Of a DNA stretch of 64,000 bases, positions 32,709 through 42,891 are shown in pieces (within the stretch, counting starts at the first letter, position 1; each line of letters begins with the position of its first letter). The stretch spans positions 143,637 through 207,636 of the forward strand of contig CAYPFY010000004.1 of NCBI GenBank assembly GCA_964410105.1, in the 5' to 3' direction. The translations under genes were made by a program, and so were the position numbers. Below the pieces are notes generated by a model. That model saw only the letters and a program-made list of their open reading frames with translations, ran no database searches and was not told the origin of the DNA. The stretch is from CAYPFY01 sp964410105. GTDB taxonomy: Bacteria > Bacteroidota > Ignavibacteria > UBA10030 > SZUA-254.

Positions 32709-34231
32709 GGCTTCATCTGGGGGAAAAAAATCACGTCGCGAATCGACTCCTGGTTTGCGATGATCATGGTGAGCCGGTCGACGCCTATTCCGAGGCCGGC
32801 CGTGGGCGGCATGCCGTACTCGAGAGCGCGGATGAAATCCTCGTCAAGCACCTGTGCTTCGTCGTTTCCGCGCGCCCTCAGCTTCATCTGTTCCTCGAAC
32901 CTCCGCCTCTGATCGAGGGGATCGTTGAGCTCGGTGAAGGCGTTGCAGAGTTCCTGCCCGTTCACGATCGCCTCGAAGCGTTCGACGAGCCCAGGTTCGG
33001 TGCGGTGCTTCTTCGCAAGAGGAGACATCTCTACCGGATAATCAGTGATGAACGTGGGCTGGATGAGATGGGGTTCGACAAGCTCGCTGAAAATCTCGTC
33101 GATGATCGCTCCCGCACCTGACGCCGGATCGACCTCGATGCGAAGCTCCCGTGATATTTTCAAGAGATCTGACGGAGATTTGCCGCTGAGATCCCTGTCC
33201 GTGAATTCACGGATCGCATCGAACATCGTTAGCCGTTTCCAGGGAGGAGCGAAGTTCACCGTCTTCCCGCCGACCGTCCAGGAGGTGGAACCGTTCACCT
33301 CGAGCCCCACCGTGCTGATCAGCTCCTCGACGAGGCCCATCATCCAGACATAATCCCTGTAGGCGACATAAAGTTCCAGCATCGTGAACTCGGGGTTATG
33401 GGACCGGTCCATCCCTTCGTTCCGGAAATCCTTGGCGAACTCGTAGACGCCGTCATAACCTCCGACGATAAGCCGTTTGAGGTAAAGCTCGTCGGCGATA
33501 CGCAGGTAGAGATCGATGTCGAGGGCGTTATGGTGCGTAACGAAGGGGCGTGCGAACGCTCCCCCGTAGAGGGGCTGCAGGATGGGTGTTTCCACTTCCA
33601 GGTAGCCTCGGCCATCGAGAAAGTTTCTGATAGACTTCATCATCCGGGTGCGCTTCACGAAAACCTCGCGGACCTGCGGGTTGACGACGAGATCGACGTA
33701 GCGCTGGCGGTAACGGAGCTCCTTATCGGCGAAAGAGTCGTAGGTGATCTTCTCGCCCGACTCGCCGGTTTTTTCCTTCACAATCGGAAGGGGCCGGAGG
33801 GATTTTGCCAGAACCTCCAGGCCGCGGGCGTGGATCGAGATTTCCCCCATCTTCGTCTGGAAGACAAACCCCCGGATGCCCAGAATGTCGCCGATATCGA
33901 GGAGTTTAAAGGCGTCATACACCTTCCCCAAGTCGTCTTTTTTCAGATAAACCTGAATTCTTCCCTGCGAATCCTGGATGTGGCAGAAGGAGACCTTGCC
34001 CATCCTTCGGATCGACATCACGCGGCCGGCGACGGCCACTTCGGCCGGGGGTGAATTCTCTGAAAAACCGCTGATGATGTCGCCCGAAAAATGTGTCCGC
34101 GCGAAGTCATGGGGATAGGGATCGATCCCCTGCTTGAGAAGCTCATCGAGCTCCTCACGCCGGCGTTTCATCAACGAATTGAGATCTTCGAGATGTGTAC
34201 TCTCGGGGGATTCCTGCGGCTTAACGTGCAT
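32705..34231 (-). CDS. lysS: Lysyl-tRNA synthetase, class II
   Basis: The 508-residue protein has an OB-fold anticodon domain (about 65-170), then the class II core: motif 2 region FRNEGMDRSHNPEFTMLE and motif 3 GLGIGVDRLTM near the C-terminus. It charges tRNA-Lys. It heads a unit that continues, by ATGA overlap, into a TonB receptor, lipoprotein and GT2. A promoter candidate lies 27 bases upstream. Confidence 0.97.
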   Translation of the reverse strand: MHVKPQESPESTHLEDLNSLMKRRREELDELLKQGIDPYPHDFARTHFSGDIISGFSENSPPAEVAVAGRVMSIRRMGKVSFCHIQDSQGRIQVYLKKDDLGKVYDAFKLLDIGDILGIRGFVFQTKMGEISIHARGLEVLAKSLRPLPIVKEKTGESGEKITYDSFADKELRYRQRYVDLVVNPQVREVFVKRTRMMKSIRNFLDGRGYLEVETPILQPLYGGAFARPFVTHHNALDIDLYLRIADELYLKRLIVGGYDGVYEFAKDFRNEGMDRSHNPEFTMLELYVAYRDYVWMMGLVEELISTVGLEVNGSTSWTVGGKTVNFAPPWKRLTMFDAIREFTDRDLSGKSPSDLLKISRELRIEVDPASGAGAIIDEIFSELVEPHLIQPTFITDYPVEMSPLAKKHRTEPGLVERFEAIVNGQELCNAFTELNDPLDQRRRFEEQMKLRARGNDEAQVLDEDFIRALEYGMPPTAGLGIGVDRLTMIIANQESIRDVIFFPQMKP

Positions 34232-34257
34232 TCTTTCATCAGGTGGACGGATAGATC

Positions 34258-34286
34258 AAGGTAGAAAAAATGCGTTTAAGAATCAA
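34258..34286 (-). promoter_or_regulatory. Promoter candidate of lysS
   Basis: TTGATT (34286-34281), a 17-base spacer and TACCTTGA (from 34263) match TTG / TAnnTTTG moderately (6 of 8 in the downstream box). Confidence 0.5.
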
Positions 34287-34488
34287 TAACAAAGATTTCC
34301 GGAGCCGGACATCGGCATTGACTTTTGCAAGAAATTTCATTTCTTAGTGCGTGATCATCCCGGCGAGGGCGGACTCCATGCTTCCGGAAGGCTCATGCGG
34401 GTCGGGAGCGAGCCCCGCAGGAAAAGGACGTACGCCGGCGAGTCCGCGGGCTCCGATCAAATCCCTTTTGCGGACGAACCTGAACATA

Positions 34489-35157
34489 ATGCGAACAATG
34501 GTCATCGCTCCGCTCTTCGTGATGTGCGGCTGCAGTACGTCAGAGCGAGCTTTATACGATGAGATCCTAGCCCGACCATCCTCCCAGTGGTCATCGCAGG
34601 ATTGTTTCTCGGTCATCGCCATCTCGGCGTCATACAATTATTTCGACGCGCGCGCTCTCATCAGGGTCATGGCCATTCCCTATTACCCGTCGGTCATCCT
34701 CGCCATTCAGCGTTCGGCGCAAAGCATCGCTCACTGGCCCGAAAATATATTCCGGGCGAACACCGACACTCTGATGGCAGATGCCGCGGGCATGTTCGTC
34801 GACTGGGAGCACACCGGACGCGTGGTGGATTCCCGGGGCAATTACTTCAAAAGCCGTCTGCAGATGGATGTGCTCGAACTTCTGATCACGGTTGACGATG
34901 TTGGGTGGCCGCGGCCCGACATCACGCAATTTGAAAAGAATATCTTTCTTGAAAACGACGGCGGGCAGACGATCACCCCGAGATTTGTCTGGGGCAGGCG
35001 TCAGGACATATTGAACACCGAAGAGACGCTTTTTGCAAGATTTCAGCTGCGGCAGCCTGGGGGCCATTTCTTTCAGAATGCCGAAAAGGTTATTTTGGTG
35101 GTCAGGGGATATGGAGAAACTATCAGGCTCGGGCTGCCACTCTGGATGGCGCGTTAG
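34489..35157 (+). CDS. Uncharacterised lipoprotein
   Basis: The start ATG 34489 is chosen because it gives MRTMVIAPLFVMCGC, a short lipoprotein signal; the frame is open 46 codons further upstream without protein-like sequence. The product is about 222 residues. The first part looks helical (YDEILARPSSQW...FDARALIRVMAIPYYPSVILAIQRSAQ) and the second mixed (NIFLENDGGQTITPRFVWG). No family is recognised. No clear RBS is visible. It is divergent from lysS and separated from the next gene by 414 bases. Confidence 0.6.
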   Translation: MRTMVIAPLFVMCGCSTSERALYDEILARPSSQWSSQDCFSVIAISASYNYFDARALIRVMAIPYYPSVILAIQRSAQSIAHWPENIFRANTDTLMADAAGMFVDWEHTGRVVDSRGNYFKSRLQMDVLELLITVDDVGWPRPDITQFEKNIFLENDGGQTITPRFVWGRRQDILNTEETLFARFQLRQPGGHFFQNAEKVILVVRGYGETIRLGLPLWMAR

Positions 35158-35571
35158 GGAGGCACGGGAGGCGACCAAGCGGGGTTGTGAAGAGAGGAAC
35201 AGTGCAACTTTTGCCCTGCGCCGTCAACTTCGGTTTGCCGTGGATGTACTTTTAATAGAGGCGAAGACGTATGCACGACCGGCGAAAGGAACTGGCGCAG
35301 GGTCAGGAAGCAATCAGGCGTGGAGAACGAGGCGACCACCAAATTTTTTTCAGGAAATGATCAATCATTGAAGTAGAGAACCCCGATGTGACTTCACTCC
35401 GGACCGAGCGTGAGAGAAGGCCCCCGATCTCATGGCTATCGTCCGGGGTGGGTCTTTGATACCCCCAACGCGGTGGATACAGGGTGCTTTGTCGAACAAA
35501 TGCCAAGAATGATAATCCTCTGCTCCCCGACAAATCACGATGTTTATGACTGAAATCCATCTGGAGATTCT
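35158..35571. other. Intergenic stretch without a gene
   Basis: No reading frame here looks protein-like, and I see no tRNA. The far end holds the promoter and RBS of the propeller gene. A weak pairing of CCCCGAT with ATCG...GGGG around 35420-35450 is the only structure noticed. Confidence 0.6.
35489..35516 (+). promoter_or_regulatory. Promoter candidate of the first propeller gene
   Basis: TTGTCG (35489-35494), a 16-base spacer and GATAAT (35511-35516) form a candidate promoter. The RBS GGAG sits 6 bases before ATG 35572. Confidence 0.45.
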
Positions 35572-38544
35572 ATGACTTTTTTTAAGTCTGGTGTCGCTTG
35601 CGCATTGATCATGGTTCTTTTAATCCTCTTTCCCCGGCACGCTCAGGGCCAATGGCACCAGGCAACTGGCTTTTACGGCGGCAACGTTTACGCTTTTTCG
35701 CAAGGCACGGACACGACGGACCTGATCGCCGGGACAATCGCGGGGGCGTTCCGCACAACCGACAGCGGATCGACCTGGGGCAACGTCAGCAGCGGACTCA
35801 CCAACACCAATATCTCTGCATTGGTCCTCATCGGAAAGGACGTCTTCGCTGCGACGGCGGGAGGAAGCGGCGTCTATCGCTCCATTGATGGGGACGACTG
35901 GACTGCTCTGTCCGTGACGGTGCAGGGAAGGTATTTCACCTGCCTGGCGGTCAAGGATTCTGCCCTTTTTGCCGGAGGCGACAGTATCTTCGTCTCGACT
36001 GACAGCGGGGGCAGCTGGACTCCGTTCAGCGCCGGATTGCCGGGAGGCTCGGTGATATGGTCGATGGCCATCGGTGATACGAGCATGTTCGCGGGCACTG
36101 AAACTCACGGCCTCTACCGGTCGGATAACGGGGGTACGTGGTACCAGATCCCCGGATTTCCCAGTCTGGGCGCCACTGTTCTCTCCGTGGCCATTCAGGG
36201 CGCATTCGTCTACGCGGGGATCCGGGGCGACGGAGTCTATCGTTCGACGGATGGAGGATCGACATGGGCCCACGCAGGAGTAGGATTCCGGCATGTCATA
36301 ACGGGTTTCGCCTTCTATGATGGCGGCCTTTTTGCATCGGACGCAGGCGGAGGAGGAGCGGGAATAAGTCCCGGAATACACTTCTCAACCGACAATGGGC
36401 AAAATTTCAGCGACGTCAGCTCCGGCCTCCCGCCGAATACCCCCGTGAATTGTCTCGGTATCGTGCCCGACGGCATGGGTGGATCCAAACTCTATGCGGG
36501 GACAGACGGCAGCGGAGTCTTCCGATGGAGCTCCGGGTCCCCGCATTGGACGGCGGTCAATCACGGTATGACGGCTACGTACATCTGGTCGATTGCTGTG
36601 AGTCCCGCAGTAGACTCCGAAATTTTTGCTGGAGTGCATTACGGCGGAATCTTTCGCTCCACAGATAACGGGGCCAGCTGGACTTCGAAAAATTCGGGGC
36701 TTGGCAACACCGATGTGAGGGCGCTTGCGGTCACACCCGAAGGGACCGTCTTTGCCGGCACCAGTTTCGAAGCAAACTCCAAAGTCTTTCGTTCTACCGA
36801 TCAGGGGGAAAGCTGGGTAGAGAAAGATTCTGGGATAGCGTCCGACTTCACGGTCTACTCGTTTGCGGTCGTCCCTCCAGTAGGCGGGTCGACCATCTTT
36901 GCGGGGGCAATCGCGGGGTCGGTATTTCGGTCTACCGACGGAGGAGATCACTGGACCAGCGTTCTCACAGTACCTACGACTTTTTCAATTACCCTTGCCG
37001 CCATCGGGGAGACTCTCTTCGTGGGCACGGAGGGTGGCATCTATCGCACCACCGATTACGGGAGCAACTGGGACCATTTCTCATTGCCGCGAAACGTCAT
37101 CCGTTCCCTGGCGGTCATCGGCAGCAGCCTTTTTGCCGCTGCGGAGCCCGGCGGCACCGGCATCTATCTCTCCACCGATTACGGGGCGACGTGGAGTACT
37201 CAGAATAACTACTTTCCAAACGTCCTGACGCTCGCCGTTATCGGGCAGGTCCTTTTCGCGGGAAGGCATGAGGAGGGAGTCTACTTTTCGACCGATTACG
37301 GAGTGAACTGGACTGCGACCAACGCAGGATTGCCGATCCAGAACAATGACGTCCGGGCCCTGGCCACCAGCGGCTTGAACGTCATTTCCGGGCTTTACTA
37401 CAATTACAGCCCGGGCGGAAGGGCTCTTCCCAAGCTGGGGGCGAGCCCGTTATCGAAGTGGGTCATCGGCGTACCTCACTCGGGGATCTGGGATAGATCA
37501 ATCTCCGAGATGATCTTTGACACCGTCAGCGCCTCGTCCGGGGCGCACGGAACGATAATCCCTGCGGGGCCGGTGAGCACGGGCTATGGCTTGACCGATA
37601 CATTTGCCGTTGCGTCTGAACCCGGGTATCACATTGCAGCTTTGATCGTGGACGGAGTCAATCAGGGAGCTCGCTCGAGCTTCGTCCTTTCGAGCGTGAC
37701 CGCCAAACATACCATTAAAGCTGAGTTTATCGGAGATCTCCTCCCGGCGCAACCCGGGTGGAACATGCTCTCTCTCCCCGTAATTCCCATCGATTCGCAC
37801 AAGAGCAGTCTTTTTCCCGATGCCATTTCGAACGCGTTTACTTATACCGGCGCGTATACGATCTCCCCGGTTCTCGCCGACGGACCCGGCTACTGGCTGA
37901 AATTCGCGTCCCAAACACCGATCGCGCTCACGGGCCGGACCGTTGATGCGGAGTCGGTGAGCGTCAAGGCGCGGTGGAACATGATCGGATCTATCTCCTC
38001 GCCGGTGGGCGTCAGCAGCATCACGAGCAATCCCCCGGGAATTGCCACTTCATCTTTCTACACCTATTCGGGGCATTACGTCATTTCGGATACGATAATG
38101 CCGGGACGGGCATACTGGGTAAAGTCCGGTCAGGACGGCAAACTCTTTCTCTCGCACTCATCTCTCGCTCAAAAAGCGGCGGCGAGAATCCATGTTGTGC
38201 CGGACAACGAGTTTCCACCCCCCCCGCCGGAAACAGAGTCAATCCCCAGGCGGTACCCGGCCATTTTCAGCCTCGACCAGAACTTCCCCAACCCCTTCAA
38301 TCCACAGACGGAAGTCAGGTATCAGATCCCTGAGCCGAGCTTCGTCTCGCTGAAAATATACGACATCATGGGGAGGGAGGTAAGAACACTCGTCAATGAA
38401 AGAATGGAGGCCGGGTATTACACTGAGAATTTTGATGGAGAGGGATTGTCGAGCGGGGTATACATCTGTCACATGCGTGCGTCCGCGACGGGCCAACCCG
38501 CCATCCAGTTTTCGCAGACCCGCAAAATGATCCTGACAAAATGA
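35572..38544 (+). CDS. Secreted Asp-box beta-propeller protein with type IX sorting domain
   Basis: The 990-residue protein has a signal peptide (about 1-24). Residues 25-640 contain many Asp-box/BNR repeats of the form S-T-D-x-G-x-x-W (TTDSGSTW, STDGGSTW, STDNGASW, STDYGATW), as in sialidase-like or Ycf48-like propellers. Next comes a repeat with VDGVNQGARSSF (about 640-720), then a tandem GWNM...GYWLK module (about 729-858). The end is a complete T9SS domain: NFPNPFNPQTEVRYQIP, SLKIYDIMGREVRTLV, LSSGVYICHM, KMILTK. It is likely exported through the outer membrane and attached or released. The propeller scaffold may bind polymer or protein; no catalytic residues are evident. Confidence 0.88.
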   Translation: MTFFKSGVACALIMVLLILFPRHAQGQWHQATGFYGGNVYAFSQGTDTTDLIAGTIAGAFRTTDSGSTWGNVSSGLTNTNISALVLIGKDVFAATAGGSGVYRSIDGDDWTALSVTVQGRYFTCLAVKDSALFAGGDSIFVSTDSGGSWTPFSAGLPGGSVIWSMAIGDTSMFAGTETHGLYRSDNGGTWYQIPGFPSLGATVLSVAIQGAFVYAGIRGDGVYRSTDGGSTWAHAGVGFRHVITGFAFYDGGLFASDAGGGGAGISPGIHFSTDNGQNFSDVSSGLPPNTPVNCLGIVPDGMGGSKLYAGTDGSGVFRWSSGSPHWTAVNHGMTATYIWSIAVSPAVDSEIFAGVHYGGIFRSTDNGASWTSKNSGLGNTDVRALAVTPEGTVFAGTSFEANSKVFRSTDQGESWVEKDSGIASDFTVYSFAVVPPVGGSTIFAGAIAGSVFRSTDGGDHWTSVLTVPTTFSITLAAIGETLFVGTEGGIYRTTDYGSNWDHFSLPRNVIRSLAVIGSSLFAAAEPGGTGIYLSTDYGATWSTQNNYFPNVLTLAVIGQVLFAGRHEEGVYFSTDYGVNWTATNAGLPIQNNDVRALATSGLNVISGLYYNYSPGGRALPKLGASPLSKWVIGVPHSGIWDRSISEMIFDTVSASSGAHGTIIPAGPVSTGYGLTDTFAVASEPGYHIAALIVDGVNQGARSSFVLSSVTAKHTIKAEFIGDLLPAQPGWNMLSLPVIPIDSHKSSLFPDAISNAFTYTGAYTISPVLADGPGYWLKFASQTPIALTGRTVDAESVSVKARWNMIGSISSPVGVSSITSNPPGIATSSFYTYSGHYVISDTIMPGRAYWVKSGQDGKLFLSHSSLAQKAAARIHVVPDNEFPPPPPETESIPRRYPAIFSLDQNFPNPFNPQTEVRYQIPEPSFVSLKIYDIMGREVRTLVNERMEAGYYTENFDGEGLSSGVYICHMRASATGQPAIQFSQTRKMILTK

Positions 38545-38633
38545 GGAGTTCCCGGGGGCAAGTCCCAAGACCCTTGGGAAGGCCTGGCCTCGGAGGGGGG
38601 GGGTGCGGCACCGGACCACTGTCTGCCGATCGA

Positions 38634-40718
38634 TCAGCGGACGAGGATCATCCGCCTCATCTCCGAGCGATCTCCCGTCACGATCCTGTAGAAATAGACG
38701 CCGCTCGGTTTCTCAGAAGCGTTCCAGACGGCCGTATGAGATCCCGGCTCCTGCATCCCATCGACCAAAGTCGCGACTATTTCTCCCAAAAGGTTGTAGA
38801 TTGTGAGCGAAACCTTCTCCCGCCGCGAGATCTCGTAGGGGATGGTCGTCGCCGGATTGAACGGATTTGGAAAATTCTGCCGGAGACGGAACTCCCGTGA
38901 CAAATCGACCGTCCGCGCATCGAGCACGGGCTGGAGCGTTTGGTACATCCCCGCGTTATAACCGCCTGCCATGATCCTGTTGCTCTGATCAAGTCCGAGG
39001 AAAAGAACTGCGATCCCCTGCAATCCGGCCCTCCCCCATGTATCCCCGTCGTCGTGCGAGACATAAACCCCGTCGTAGGTTCCCGCGTAAACCTGGGATG
39101 GGCCGTTGAACGTTATCGAATAGACGTACGTCGTCGAGAAAAGATGCTGGGTCCATGCCGAAGAATCGCCGGTCGCGCGCACAATGCCTCCATAGACGCC
39201 GACGAACACATGGCCGTCCGGGCTGACGGCTATCGACTGCATGTCGTTCCGGACGAGCCCGCGCGTTCTCCATGTCGTTCCGTTGTCGTTCGAGACAAAA
39301 ACACCGTCGTGATCGGTTGCAGCGTAGAGCGAATTCGAGGAGCCGGCGGCGAGGAGCGGCACGGCCATCGAGGAGAGTCCGGAGGAAAGAAAAGTCGCCC
39401 CTCCGTCCGCCGAGAAATAGACGCCAAAGTTTGTCCCGATGAAGAGTCCGGCGGAATTCAGAGCGACGGCTTGAACGGCCCCCGAGACCGTCGGAAGCCT
39501 GGTCCACCGATCACCCTCGTCGGTGGAGCCGTAGAGACCCTGATCGGTGCCGGCGTAGATGCCAGAGGGACCCGACGCGAGGGTATAGATATAGTCGGGC
39601 ATTGACCCGGCTGCGGCCTGGTGCCAGCTCGCCCCGGAATTCGTCGACTTATACAGCCTGGCGCCGAATGTCCCGGCAAGAAGAGTTCCGGAAGGAAGGG
39701 CGACGCCTGAGGCGACGGCCTGATTACGGGGCCCGTTCTGGGACCAGGAGGCGCCCCTGTCTGTGGAGCTGAAAATCCCGTCCGACGCGGACGACGAAAG
39801 CAGCACCCCTGAGCGGGTAATAAGCACATTATCTGCGGCCCGGGCCACGGGGCCGACAAAAGTCCACGACGACGAGGCCCGGTCGTAATAATAATTGCCA
39901 TTCACGGTCGAGGCGAGGACATTTCCGGCGGAATCGCCGCCAACGGCGGTGAACTGCGTTTCCGTCAGCCCGAGATTCTTCCAGGTCGCCCCATGATCGG
40001 TGGAGACGAAAATCCCTCCATCGCGCGCCGATGTGGAATCGGCCGCCACAATCGCGAGGTGTCCGGGCACTATCGTGATGGCGCGGATGGCATTCGGGAG
40101 GGCGAAGGACCAGCTCGATCCGAAATCGGACGAGACGTAGAGGCCGCCCTGAGCTGTGGCGACATACACCTCGTTCGACTCATCTATCGCCGAAAGTTCG
40201 GGCGCAGCCGATCGGCCGAACGCGCCTGTCCCGACGACCGGCACGGTCGTCCCTATAGGTTGTGTGGACGTGGGGTAGATGTGCCAGAGAATGCTGGAAG
40301 CAGTCGTCGCGTTCCGAAACGCGTACACGTCTCCGGTGTTCGAGAGCATATACCGCTGGAGCCCGGGATTGAAGATATCGGTCGGTTCCGAGAAAATCCT
40401 CGTCAATGACACCCCGTTGTCGCCGGAAAGAAAAACCTGCTGGTTATTTTGCACGCCGGCGAGATTTCGCACAACGATCTGCTGAGCCCCGTAGGTATGC
40501 AGCTCATCCACGTTGCCGGTGACGGGGGAAGGTTTCAGCCACACAATCCCGTCGTCCGTCGACGTGTAAATGCGCGACACGGAGACGGCAAAAAGCTTCC
40601 CCGATGCCCCTTCCCGGAGCGCCGTGCAACCGGGGACGCCGTTGATGTCGGTCCAGGAGGGAGCCTGGGCGACGGAGACACCGTGGAAAATTATGAGAAA
40701 AAACGCGAGCCGCCGCAT
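38634..40718 (-). CDS. Secreted Asp-box propeller protein with type IX sorting domain (second)
   Basis: The 694-residue protein has a signal peptide (MRRLAFFLIIFHGVSVAQAP). Asp-box repeats cover most of its length (STDEGDRW, STDRGASW, STDHGATW). The sorting domain is complete: NFPNPFNPATTIPYEIS, SLTIYNLLGEIVATLV, PSGVYFYRI, RRMILVR. It starts 2 bases after the S9 peptidase stop, so it is cotranscribed with two exported peptidases. It is convergent with the first propeller gene; TCCCAAG-acc-CTTGGGA at 38564-38580 between them may be a weak shared terminator. Confidence 0.88.
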   Translation of the reverse strand: MRRLAFFLIIFHGVSVAQAPSWTDINGVPGCTALREGASGKLFAVSVSRIYTSTDDGIVWLKPSPVTGNVDELHTYGAQQIVVRNLAGVQNNQQVFLSGDNGVSLTRIFSEPTDIFNPGLQRYMLSNTGDVYAFRNATTASSILWHIYPTSTQPIGTTVPVVGTGAFGRSAAPELSAIDESNEVYVATAQGGLYVSSDFGSSWSFALPNAIRAITIVPGHLAIVAADSTSARDGGIFVSTDHGATWKNLGLTETQFTAVGGDSAGNVLASTVNGNYYYDRASSSWTFVGPVARAADNVLITRSGVLLSSSASDGIFSSTDRGASWSQNGPRNQAVASGVALPSGTLLAGTFGARLYKSTNSGASWHQAAAGSMPDYIYTLASGPSGIYAGTDQGLYGSTDEGDRWTRLPTVSGAVQAVALNSAGLFIGTNFGVYFSADGGATFLSSGLSSMAVPLLAAGSSNSLYAATDHDGVFVSNDNGTTWRTRGLVRNDMQSIAVSPDGHVFVGVYGGIVRATGDSSAWTQHLFSTTYVYSITFNGPSQVYAGTYDGVYVSHDDGDTWGRAGLQGIAVLFLGLDQSNRIMAGGYNAGMYQTLQPVLDARTVDLSREFRLRQNFPNPFNPATTIPYEISRREKVSLTIYNLLGEIVATLVDGMQEPGSHTAVWNASEKPSGVYFYRIVTGDRSEMRRMILVR

Positions 40719-40720
40719 GC

Positions 40721-42883
40721 TTACAAATTGGCAAGAATATAATTCATCATCGTCGTATAAAACTGGAGCCGCGCCCGGATGCCGTGTTTGCTCCCGGGAT
40801 AGAGGGCAGTCTCAAATTGCTTGTTCTTCTTCACGAATTCATCCATCATCGTTATCGAATTCTGCATATGGACATTGTCATCATCGGTCCCGTGGACGAG
40901 GAGCAATTTGCCCTTCAGCTTGTCGGCGTACGTGAGCGGGGCCGTTTCGGCATAACCGTCCGGGTTTTCGGCGGGGGTCAGCATATAGCGTTCGGTATAG
41001 ATCGAGTCATAGAACTTCCAGTGGGTGACGGATGAAATGGCGATGCTCGTCTTGAACACGTCGGCCCCCTTGAGGATACACATAAGCGCCATATATCCCC
41101 CGTAGCTTCCTCCTGTTATGCCGATCCGCGAGCCGTCAACGAACGGCAGCGACGCGAGATATTTTGCCCCCTCGATCTGATCGTGTGTCTCCCATGTGCC
41201 GAGATGCTTATAGGTCACGCTCTTGAACGCCTTGCCGCGGAATCCCGTGCCGCGGTTATCGACGCTCGCGACGATATATCCCTTCTGGGCGAGGAGCTGG
41301 TCCCAGAGAAAACCCTGTCCTCCCCACGAATTCGTGACCGTCTGCGACCCGGGCCCTCCGTAGACGGTCATGAGGACCGGGTATTTTTTCGAGGGATCCA
41401 TCTTTGCCGGCTTGAGCATCCACCCGTTCAGCTCCACACCGTCGGACGTCCTGAATGTGAAGAACGATTTCGGACTGAGAGCGTAATCCGCGAGCGCCGA
41501 AATCCTTCCGGGATCGAGCACTCGGATGGGAGTGCCATCCGGCTTCATCAGGGTCCTCTTTGGAGGGGTGGCCGCGTCCGAGTACGAATCCAGGAAGCAG
41601 CGAACTCCTCGCGGGGCGTCGATCGAATGAATGCCGTTTCCCCGCGTGATCCGTCTGAAACCGGTGCCGTCAAGTTTGACGGAATAAAGATCGCGCTCGA
41701 GCGGCGTCGTCACGGCGGCTGTAAAGAAAACCGTGTTATCATCCTCGTCGACGCCTAGCACACGGTCGACGTCCCATTTCCCCTGCGTGAGCTGGCGGAT
41801 GAGTTTGCCCTTCAGATCGTAAAGGTAGAGATGCTCGAAACCGTCCCTCTCGGAGGACCAGATCATGGCGGGCGTTTTTTCCAGGAAGAGATAATCCGTC
41901 TTGACATCGACCCAGGTGTCCTCCGTCTCGGAAAAAAGGAGCGAGCTCGTTCCCGTTGCGGGCTCGGCAAGGAGAACATCGAGTCTGTTCTGATGGCGGT
42001 TAAGCCTCTCGACCATCAGCTTGCCCCCGGGGGTCCATGCGATCCTCGGGATATAAGCGTCGGAATCGGAGCCGGTGTCGATCCAGGTCATTTTCCCCTG
42101 GACGGTCACGACGCCGATCCGGACGAGCGAGTTGGGGTCCCCAGATTTCGGATAGCGCTGGCGGGTGATCTCCTGGTGGAGGGGGAGAAAATTCACGATC
42201 GGGAATTCCGGGACCCGGTTCTCGTCGAGCCTCCAGAAGGCGATCGATTTGCTGTCGGGGGACCATTGCCAGCCGTCGATTATCCCGAACTCTTCCTCGT
42301 AGACCCAGTCGAAATGCCCGTTGAGAACATGGTCCGCGCCGTCGGTCGTGAGCTCCGTTTCGTTTCCATCCCTGAGATTTTTTATGAAAATGTTATTTGC
42401 GCGGACGAACCCGATCATGGAGCCGTCGGGAGAGAATTTTATGTTCATCTGCTCCCGGTCCGTATCGGTGATCTGGCGAAAAGTCTTTTTCTCCCGGTCG
42501 TAAAGGAAGAAATTGCCGCCGGTTTTGAGCGATCGCGCCGTAAGCGATCCCGTGAAGAGAATCTTCGAACCGTCGGGCGAGAACATGTAGGTCTGGATGG
42601 CGAAGGGTTTATCCCCGGGTGCGAGGACGAGCGACTCCCCGCCGACGATTTTCGACCTTTTGCCGGAGGAGACATCGTACCGGTAGATATCTGTCACTTT
42701 CTTCGACGTGTCGGTTTCGAGGGCGGAGTAGGCCCTTCCGTTCTCCATCCAGTGGAAACCCCGTACCCCCCTTTCGTTGAACTTGGAGCTTGCGAAGATA
42801 TCGTCGAGCGTAAACTCCTTGTCCTGCGAAAAGGCGGGGACGAGGAAGAAAAGTCCGAGAATAGGCGCGAGACGGCGAATCAT
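40721..42883 (-). CDS. Dipeptidyl peptidase IV-like prolyl peptidase (S9 family)
   Basis: The start ATG 42883 is set by AGGAGG five bases upstream and by the signal peptide MIRRLAPILGLFFLVPAFSQ. The product is about 720 residues: an N-terminal DPP-IV propeller (to about 480; includes YEEEFGIIDGWQWSPDS, the Glu pair region that grips the substrate N-terminus) and an alpha/beta hydrolase domain with S593 (GGSYGG), D668 (HGTDDDNV) and H700 (SKHG). It removes X-Pro/X-Ala dipeptides from peptide N-termini, in the periplasm or outside. It is followed by a propeller gene after 2 bases and preceded by an M64 metallopeptidase. Confidence 0.93.
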   Translation of the reverse strand: MIRRLAPILGLFFLVPAFSQDKEFTLDDIFASSKFNERGVRGFHWMENGRAYSALETDTSKKVTDIYRYDVSSGKRSKIVGGESLVLAPGDKPFAIQTYMFSPDGSKILFTGSLTARSLKTGGNFFLYDREKKTFRQITDTDREQMNIKFSPDGSMIGFVRANNIFIKNLRDGNETELTTDGADHVLNGHFDWVYEEEFGIIDGWQWSPDSKSIAFWRLDENRVPEFPIVNFLPLHQEITRQRYPKSGDPNSLVRIGVVTVQGKMTWIDTGSDSDAYIPRIAWTPGGKLMVERLNRHQNRLDVLLAEPATGTSSLLFSETEDTWVDVKTDYLFLEKTPAMIWSSERDGFEHLYLYDLKGKLIRQLTQGKWDVDRVLGVDEDDNTVFFTAAVTTPLERDLYSVKLDGTGFRRITRGNGIHSIDAPRGVRCFLDSYSDAATPPKRTLMKPDGTPIRVLDPGRISALADYALSPKSFFTFRTSDGVELNGWMLKPAKMDPSKKYPVLMTVYGGPGSQTVTNSWGGQGFLWDQLLAQKGYIVASVDNRGTGFRGKAFKSVTYKHLGTWETHDQIEGAKYLASLPFVDGSRIGITGGSYGGYMALMCILKGADVFKTSIAISSVTHWKFYDSIYTERYMLTPAENPDGYAETAPLTYADKLKGKLLLVHGTDDDNVHMQNSITMMDEFVKKNKQFETALYPGSKHGIRARLQFYTTMMNYILANL

Positions 42884-42891
42884 GAAGCCTC

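Noticed and set aside
31434..32912. 492-codon plus-strand frame over the TonB receptor and lysS
   Set aside because: Antisense to two genes with clear motifs; the sequence is not protein-like.
34310..34350. TTGACT-like box on the plus strand before the lipoprotein at 34489
   Set aside because: No matching downstream box at the right spacing.
38564..38580. TCCCAAG-acc-CTTGGGA hairpin between convergent propeller genes
   Set aside because: Too short and without a U-run to call a terminator with confidence.
38596..38606. Run of G bases after the first propeller gene
   Set aside because: Likely a simple homopolymer in non-coding sequence or a sequencing artefact; no function supported.
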